A stretch of DNA of 64,000 bases from Sphingomonas quercus (GTDB lineage: Bacteria; Pseudomonadota; Alphaproteobacteria; Sphingomonadales; Sphingomonadaceae): assembly GCF_018863195.1 (NCBI RefSeq), contig NZ_JAHKRT010000001.1, positions 1 through 64,000 of the forward strand, given 5' to 3'. How positions within the stretch are numbered: position 1 is the first letter of the stretch; each line of letters begins with the position of its first letter. A model generated the notes under the pieces. It worked only from the letters and a program-made list of their open reading frames with translations. It had not been told where the DNA came from and made no database searches. A program made the position numbers and the translations under genes. Below are positions 57,044-64,000 of the stretch, in pieces.

Positions 57044-58822
57044 ATGGCGTTTCCCCTCAACTCCGCGCATTTCAGCGATGCCGTGCTGATCCTGGGTACC
57101 GCGGGCATCGTCATTCCGATTTTCACGCGAGTGCGGGTGAGCCCGGTGATCGGCTTCATCCTCGTCGGCATCCTCGTCGGCCCGCACGGCCTGGGCGCGC
57201 TGGTGCCGCGGGCGCCCTGGCTCTATTTCTTCACGATCACCGATACACACGCGATCGAGCCCTATGCCGAGTTCGGCATCGTGCTGTTGCTGTTCACGAT
57301 CGGGATGGAGCTGTCGTTCAAGCGACTATGGCTGATGCGGCGGATGGTGCTCGGGCTGGGCGTCACCAAATTGCTGGTGTCGGCGGCGGCGATCGGCGCG
57401 CTCGTCTATCTGCTCGGCCAGCCGACCGCCGGGGCGCTGGGCCTCGGGCTGGCGCTCGCTCTGTCCTCCACCGCCCTGGTGCTGCCGATGGTCAACACCA
57501 CCAGCATCGTCGGCACTGCCGCGTTCGCGATGCTGCTGCTGGAGGACCTGGCGCTGGTGCCGATCATCTTCACGCTGGGCACGCTCGCGCCCTATGCCGC
57601 CGACCCGGGCTGGGAGGCGATCCTGCGCGCGTTTCTGGTTGGCACGGCGGTGATCGTCAGCCTGATCGCCGCCGGCTATTTCCTGCTCCCGCGCCTGTTT
57701 GCGCAGGCGGCCCGGGCGAAAAGCCCCGAGCTGTTCCTTTCGGTCAGCCTGCTCGTCGTGATCATGTCGGCCATTGCCACCACCGCGGCGGGATTGTCGC
57801 CGATCGTCGGCGCGCTGCTCTCGGGCATGCTCATCGCCGAGACCGAATATCGCCACCAGGTCGAGACCATCATCGAGCCGTTCAAGGGGCTGGCGCTGGG
57901 CGTGTTCCTGCTCACCGTCGGGATGAGCATCGACCTGCGCCAGATCCTCGCCGAATGGGACAAGCTGGCGATGGCGGTGGTCGCGGTGGTGACGATCAAG
58001 GCGCTGGTCACCGCCGGGCTGCTGCGGCTGGCCGGCAATCGGCGGGGCATGGCGGCGGAAACCGGTCTGTTGATGTCCTCGCCGTCCGAGACGACGCTGA
58101 TCGTGCTCAGCGCCGCCGCCGGCGCCCAGCTCATCCAGCCCTCCACCGCCAATTTCTGGCAGACGGTGACGGCGATCGGCCTCACCATCACGCCGATGCT
58201 GGCCCGCATCGGCCGGGACGCCGCCCGCCGCGTGGAACGGCGGGAGGCCGTCTCCGCCGATCCGGAACATGCCGAGGAAGGCCCGCCGCGGGCGATCATC
58301 ATCGGCTTCGGCCGCGTCGGCCAGCTCATCGCCGATATGCTTGACGTGCATGGCCGGCCGTGGGTGGCGGTGGAATCCGATATCGACGCGGTGACGGCGG
58401 CGCGCGCCGCGGGGCGGCCGGTGATCTTCGGCGATGCGGCGCGCACGGAGCTGATCGAGCGGCTGCACCTCGACAGCGCCAGCGCGCTGGTCCTGACCAT
58501 GGACGATCCCGTGCAGCAGGTACGGCTGACGCGCCGCGCCCGGCGGGACTTTCCGAGGCTGACCATCGTCGCCCGCGCCCGTGACGGGCATCACGCCGCC
58601 GAACTCTATCGCGCCGGCGCCACCGACGCCGTGCCGGAGCAGCTGGAAAGCTCCCTGCAGCTGTCCGAGGCGGTACTCGTCGATCTCGGCGTGGCGATGG
58701 GTCCGGTAATCGCCTCGATCCATGAGAAGCGCGCCGCCCAGCGCGCCGAGATCATGGCACTCGGCAATCTCTCGACGCCGCCGGTCGAGCGCGGACGCCG
58801 TCTGCGCGACGCCGCCGGCTAG
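57044..58822 (+). CDS. CPA2-family cation/proton antiporter with TrkA-N domain
   Basis: A 592-aa transporter like KefB/KefC/YbaL. About 12 helices occupy residues 1-400 (GFILVGILVGPHGLG, EFGIVLLLFTIGMELSF, ALSSTALVLPMV). The cytosolic TrkA-N/RCK domain starts near 415 (AIIIGFGRVGQLIADML). It exchanges potassium or sodium for protons and is gated by nucleotide or redox ligands. Its stop shares the palindrome CTAG with the stop of the convergent gene. A small TCTACC/GGTAGA hairpin at 56997-57012 lies upstream. Confidence 0.93.
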   Translation: MAFPLNSAHFSDAVLILGTAGIVIPIFTRVRVSPVIGFILVGILVGPHGLGALVPRAPWLYFFTITDTHAIEPYAEFGIVLLLFTIGMELSFKRLWLMRRMVLGLGVTKLLVSAAAIGALVYLLGQPTAGALGLGLALALSSTALVLPMVNTTSIVGTAAFAMLLLEDLALVPIIFTLGTLAPYAADPGWEAILRAFLVGTAVIVSLIAAGYFLLPRLFAQAARAKSPELFLSVSLLVVIMSAIATTAAGLSPIVGALLSGMLIAETEYRHQVETIIEPFKGLALGVFLLTVGMSIDLRQILAEWDKLAMAVVAVVTIKALVTAGLLRLAGNRRGMAAETGLLMSSPSETTLIVLSAAAGAQLIQPSTANFWQTVTAIGLTITPMLARIGRDAARRVERREAVSADPEHAEEGPPRAIIIGFGRVGQLIADMLDVHGRPWVAVESDIDAVTAARAAGRPVIFGDAARTELIERLHLDSASALVLTMDDPVQQVRLTRRARRDFPRLTIVARARDGHHAAELYRAGATDAVPEQLESSLQLSEAVLVDLGVAMGPVIASIHEKRAAQRAEIMALGNLSTPPVERGRRLRDAAG

Positions 58823-60318
58823 ACTGTCTTCGCCCGGTTCGGCAGCCGCGGCAGCGGCTGTTCGCCGGGTGCCGGCCAGTAATCGCGCGGCAGGGCGCGA
58901 CCAACCCTGGCGAACGCCGCCTTCACCGCCGGATCAGCGGCCAGCTTCGCCCAGGCGGCGTCAGTCGGAGTCGGAATGAAGAAGAGCTGCGCGCCGCCGG
59001 GCTGGAGAAAGGCGATCAGGCGGCTGGCCTGCTCCGCGTCGGACAAGGTGGCAACCGCGGCGGCCGACGCCTCGGCGAAGCGCCCGGTGCACAGCATGGT
59101 CTCGATCGCGGCGCCGGGATTGTCGGCGACGCGGATCGCGGCGATGCTCGCCCCGGCCTCGTCCACCCGGCCGAGGCCGTATAGTGCGCAGCCCTCGGCG
59201 CGGCGCAGCCAGGCCAGCCCGAACGCGTTGTAGCGCTGCGGATGGGCCAGCCCCTCGCGGGCGACGGCAAGCGCCTCGTCATTGTGGCCAAGATCCTGCA
59301 GCCAGCGCGCCAGATAGAGCCGGCCGTTGGCGGCGACCGGCGACTTGTCCGGATCGAGCCTCGCCAGCGCACGCAGCCGATCGAGCGCGCCATCGGCGTT
59401 GCCCGAGGCGACCAGCGCCGCGGCGCCATAGAGAACGGCCGTGAAATCATCCTCCCCCATCGCCTCGTCGATCGTCACCTGGCGACTGAGCAGATCGGCA
59501 TCCTCGTGCCGGTTAAGCATTTCGAACGCCTCGATCGCCTCCCGGCGCGTGCGCGGATCGCCGGCGGCGGTGGCCAGCGCGGAAAGGCTGCGCGAGGCGA
59601 AGCGGCCGATCGCCTTCTCGCCGCGCGGACCAAGGCGCTCCTCGATCGCCGGCCACAAGGCCGCGTAGCGGCGCTCGCCGGCCATGCGCAGCAGCTCCTC
59701 CGGGCGATCGATGTCGGCGAGGAACGGCTCTGCCTCGCCCGCCTTGCCATCCGCGATCAGCGCGCGCACCGCGTCCCCGGACAGGTCCTGGCTGATGTCG
59801 GTGCCGTCGGCGGGCTGCCAGTTGGCGCGGGCGAGCGCCAGCGCGGTGCGATAGCGGCGGGCATAATCGCCCTCGCGGGTCAGCTCGCGCGACAGGCTGG
59901 TCCACAGCTGGCTGTTGAAGCCGCCGAGCAGGCGCGGCGCGTCGGTGGCGATGGCGGCGAGCTGGTCGGCGCTGTCGGCGAAACGGCCCTGCGCGGCGGC
60001 CAGAAGCAGGCCGAAGCTGCGCACCACCGGATTGTCCGGCGATGCCGCGAGCAGCTCGCGATGGGCGGCGGCACCCTCGTCGAGCCGTCCCACGCGGAGC
60101 AGGCAGAGCAGCCGGCCGGCCTGCACCGCCTCATGCTCCCGCCCGGTCGTCTCCCCGAGCAGCGGTTCGAGCGTGGCGAGCGCGGCCGGGCAATCATTGT
60201 CGGCGGCGAGCAGCTGAGCCTTTTGCAGCGCGGCGGCGACCTCCATCGGTGCGGCGGCTGCGGCCGCTGGGCCGGAGAGGATCGCGGCCAGGGCGAGGAG
60301 GAGAGGCTTAGGCCTCAT
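58819..60318 (-). CDS. Exported TPR-like helical-repeat protein
   Basis: A 499-aa protein with a signal peptide (MRPKPLLLALAAILSGPAAA). The body is Ala-rich helix-turn-helix repeats of TPR type (CPAALATLEPLLGETTGREH, LARWLQDLGHNDEALAVARE). The ATG at 60318 lies inside the last codons of phaZ (11-base overlap), so the two are coupled. No catalytic motif was seen. A scaffold or assembly role in the periplasm is likely; a link to polymer granules is only suggested by position. Confidence 0.78.
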   Translation of the reverse strand: MRPKPLLLALAAILSGPAAAAAAPMEVAAALQKAQLLAADNDCPAALATLEPLLGETTGREHEAVQAGRLLCLLRVGRLDEGAAAHRELLAASPDNPVVRSFGLLLAAAQGRFADSADQLAAIATDAPRLLGGFNSQLWTSLSRELTREGDYARRYRTALALARANWQPADGTDISQDLSGDAVRALIADGKAGEAEPFLADIDRPEELLRMAGERRYAALWPAIEERLGPRGEKAIGRFASRSLSALATAAGDPRTRREAIEAFEMLNRHEDADLLSRQVTIDEAMGEDDFTAVLYGAAALVASGNADGALDRLRALARLDPDKSPVAANGRLYLARWLQDLGHNDEALAVAREGLAHPQRYNAFGLAWLRRAEGCALYGLGRVDEAGASIAAIRVADNPGAAIETMLCTGRFAEASAAAVATLSDAEQASRLIAFLQPGGAQLFFIPTPTDAAWAKLAADPAVKAAFARVGRALPRDYWPAPGEQPLPRLPNRAKTV

Positions 60319-61546
60319 CCCGCGCCCGGGCCTCGGCGTCGGCGATCCAGGCTTCGACCACCGGCGCGGTCTTCTCGCGCCAGCGGCGGCCGTTGAAGAT
60401 GCCGTAATGGCCGACACCCTTGGCCATGTAATATTTCTTCAGCTCCTTGGGGAGGCTGGCCGAGATATCCAGCGCCGCCTTGGTCTGGCCGAGGCCGGAG
60501 ATATCGTCGCGCTCGCCCTCGATGGCGAGGATGGCGACATCGGTGATCGCAGCCGGATCGACGCGGCGGCCGCGATGCAGCAGCTCGCCCTTGGGCAGCG
60601 CATGGTGCTGGAAGACGAGATCGATGGTCTGCACGTAGAATTCCGCGGTCATGTCGCAGACCGAGCGATATTCGTCGTAAAAACCCTTGGTCGATTCCGC
60701 GCTCTCGCCGTCGCCCGCGACGAGGTGCTTGAACATGCCGTAATGGCTCATCAGGTGGCTGCCGAGGTTCATCGTCATGAACCCGGCCAGCTGCAGGAAG
60801 CCCGGATAGACCCGGCGGCCGGCGCCCGGGTAGTAGAGCGGCACCGTCGCCAGCACATTCTGGCGGAACCAGGCCAGCGGGCGGGTCATCGCCATCTCGT
60901 TGACGCTGGTCGGCGCCTTGCGGGTGTCGATCGGACCGCCCATCATCGTCAGCGAGCGCGGACGATAGGGGCTCTTCTCCGCCGACAGCACAGCCGTGGC
61001 GGCATAGGCCGGCACAGAGGGCTGGCAGACGGCGAGCATGTGCGCGCCCGGCCCGATCTTCTCCAGGAACTCGACGAGATAGTCGATATAGTCGTTGAGG
61101 TCGAAGCTGCCGTCTTCGAGCGGCACCAGCTTCGCGTCACGCCAATCGGTGATGTAGACGTCGTGCGTCGCCAGCAGCCGCTCGGCGGTGCCGCGCAGCA
61201 GCGTGGCATAATGGCCGGACATCGGCGCCACGATCAGCAGCTTCGGGCCGCCCTCCACCCCTTCCCGGCGAAAGCGCTTGAGCTGGCCGAATGGCTTGCG
61301 CAGCACGATCTCCTCATGGATCGGCACGTCCCGGCCGTCGATGGTCGTATGGGTGAAGCCGAAGGCGGGCTTGCCGCGCGCCGCGGCGGCATGGGCGAAC
61401 ACATCGAGGCCCGAGGCGACCAGCGGGCCCATGGCGACATGGCTGAGCGGGTTCACCGGGCTCTGCAGCCATTCGGACCCGAGGTTCGCCATCATGCTCG
61501 CCCCGGCGAGCCATGAACGCTGCAGATCATAAGCATTATAGAGCAT
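60308..61546 (-). CDS. phaZ: Intracellular polyhydroxyalkanoate depolymerase
   Basis: A 412-aa cytoplasmic enzyme that mobilises stored PHA. The start MLYNAYDLQRSWLAG matches the family. The nucleophile is the cysteine in AVCQPSVPAYAA, the usual replacement of the lipase-box serine in this family. GHYATLLRGT, VYITDWRDAKLVP and VGHYGIFNGRRWRE are family blocks. The ATG at 61546 was chosen by homology; one at 61588 is also open. No PHA synthase is in the window. Confidence 0.93.
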   Translation of the reverse strand: MLYNAYDLQRSWLAGASMMANLGSEWLQSPVNPLSHVAMGPLVASGLDVFAHAAAARGKPAFGFTHTTIDGRDVPIHEEIVLRKPFGQLKRFRREGVEGGPKLLIVAPMSGHYATLLRGTAERLLATHDVYITDWRDAKLVPLEDGSFDLNDYIDYLVEFLEKIGPGAHMLAVCQPSVPAYAATAVLSAEKSPYRPRSLTMMGGPIDTRKAPTSVNEMAMTRPLAWFRQNVLATVPLYYPGAGRRVYPGFLQLAGFMTMNLGSHLMSHYGMFKHLVAGDGESAESTKGFYDEYRSVCDMTAEFYVQTIDLVFQHHALPKGELLHRGRRVDPAAITDVAILAIEGERDDISGLGQTKAALDISASLPKELKKYYMAKGVGHYGIFNGRRWREKTAPVVEAWIADAEARARDEA

Positions 61547-61740
61547 CTGAAATTCCGTCGTCCCGAGTCTGGCCCCCAAGCCACCCATTTAATGCGCCGC
61601 CGCCGCCGCGTCAGAGCCGTTCACGGGCTTAACGCATCATCCTTTCGATCTGTCTAATTATATCGAGCCATCTTTTGCCCATCCCGTTCCGGGACGCGCG
61701 CGCCATTGCCCGGGAAATCTGCCGCTGCTAGGGCCTGCCG

Positions 61741-63525
<1,785 letters not shown>

Positions 63526-63533
63526 CACGGCAC

Positions 63534-63560
63534 GGGGGCCCGGCGTCGCCGCCGGACCCC
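63534..63560. terminator. Hairpin between convergent ABC exporter and DUF2171 genes
   Basis: A GC-rich imperfect stem (GGGG..CCGGCG with CGCCGG.CCCC, one bulge). No T-run on either side, so it is a weak candidate. Confidence 0.4.
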
Positions 63561-63579
63561 TGCCGATCCGGTCAACCCG

Positions 63580-64000
63580 TCAATAGGTGCCGGAGAAGCT
63601 GCGGTTGAGATTGCGACCGCCGCTCCAGTCACTGTCATTGTCGCGGCTGGTCTGATCGTCACCGCTCCCGCCGAACAGCCCGCCGCGGCGCTGCTGCTCG
63701 TTATTATCCTGCTCCTCGCGCCACAGGCGTTGGGCCTCGGCGGCGGTCTTGCTGATCGTCACCCGCCCTTCCTCGACCGTTTCCAGCCAAGACGAGGGAA
63801 TGCTGTGGTGATGGCCGCCGGCCGACTGATCGGTCTTGGTCAGCTTGATGCGGTCGCCGCGCACATGATCGACAGTGCCGACATGCTGGCCGTCGGAGCC
63901 GAGCACCTCGGCATGCTCCTTGACCTGTTCCAGCAGCTGGCGCTGGGACTGGCGGCGCGTGCGATAGTTCGAGAACTCGCTCTCGAAGCGCGACTGGTTC
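63580..64000 (-). CDS. DUF2171 domain protein (3' part, runs off the window)
   Basis: The visible 139 codons are the C-terminal part; the frame is open to the right edge (FESEFSNYRTRRQSQRQLLE), so the start lies outside. The DUF2171 domain reads HAEVLGSDGQHVGTVDHVRG, GGHHHSIPSSWLETV and VTISKTAAEAQRLW. A Gly/Asp/Asn-rich tail ends NRSFSGTY. DUF2171 relates to PRC-barrel-like folds and is often found in stress-induced small proteins; function unknown. Confidence 0.85.
   Translation of the reverse strand, partial: NQSRFESEFSNYRTRRQSQRQLLEQVKEHAEVLGSDGQHVGTVDHVRGDRIKLTKTDQSAGGHHHSIPSSWLETVEEGRVTISKTAAEAQRLWREEQDNNEQQRRGGLFGGSGDDQTSRDNDSDWSGGRNLNRSFSGTY

Overview
The window is high-GC DNA from an alphaproteobacterium, most likely a member of the Sphingomonadaceae. 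The evidence is three TonB-dependent receptors of the sphingomonad oligopeptide/FecA type, two proteins ending in the PEPxxWA variant of the PEP-CTERM sorting signal, a FecI/FecR pair, a DUF2171 protein, an intracellular PHA depolymerase, and an envelope-biogenesis gene run that goes straight from bamA-ompH to fabZ without lpxD. No rRNA, CRISPR array, prophage or intact insertion sequence was seen. There is one tRNA gene, tRNA-Ser(UGA).

Layout. 0-6.2 kb: a TonB receptor with the 5' end of a probable M20 amidohydrolase behind it, divergent from an EcxA-like secreted metalloprotease. 6.2-12.4 kb: a stress island with a DUF1223 protein, an AhpD-like protein, a spondin-domain PEP-CTERM protein, a frameshifted NrsF-type anti-sigma gene, periplasmic MsrA and MsrB, a CcdA-like membrane protein and a thioredoxin-like protein. 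12.6-16.4 kb: a DUF2189 membrane protein, a ScyD-like PEP-CTERM protein, a dienelactone hydrolase and a MarR regulator. 16.4-23.6 kb: a compact minus-strand run (murein transglycosylase, D-Ala-D-Ala carboxypeptidase, tmk, holB, metG, tatD, a metallo-hydrolase and a 57-aa membrane peptide). 23.7-28.2 kb: a porin, glutamate dehydrogenase and a TPR/2OG-oxygenase. 28.3-35.7 kb: a peptide-use set (M14 peptidase, TonB receptor, M20 amidohydrolase). 35.8-41.6 kb: fecR, fecI, an STN-type TonB receptor and an MFS transporter. 42.3-53.6 kb: rpsB-tsf-pyrH-frr-uppS-cdsA-dxr-rseP-bamA-ompH-fabZ-rpmE. 53.8-64 kb: a small membrane protein behind a LexA-like box, pssA-psd, icd, a CPA2 antiporter, a TPR protein, phaZ, an ABC exporter and a DUF2171 protein.

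The main discovery is in the stress island. Five promoters share an exact architecture, GTAAC(C/G), 16 bases, CGTA. They precede the AhpD-like gene, the spondin gene, msrA, msrB and the thioredoxin-like gene. The msrA and msrB promoters are divergent and fuse their -35 boxes into a 12-bp palindrome. This resembles the Caulobacter SigF/NrsF type of ECF regulon. The nrsF gene inside the island carries a 1-base frameshift that removes the second conserved cysteine, and no intact partner sigma gene lies next to it. The gene products suggest a coherent system in which CcdA and a thioredoxin-like protein bring reducing power to the periplasm for methionine sulfoxide repair.

A second point is a GAAC-N7-GAAC LexA-type box sitting between the -35 and -10 of a promoter that reads toward a 72-aa membrane protein, a candidate SOS-induced peptide.
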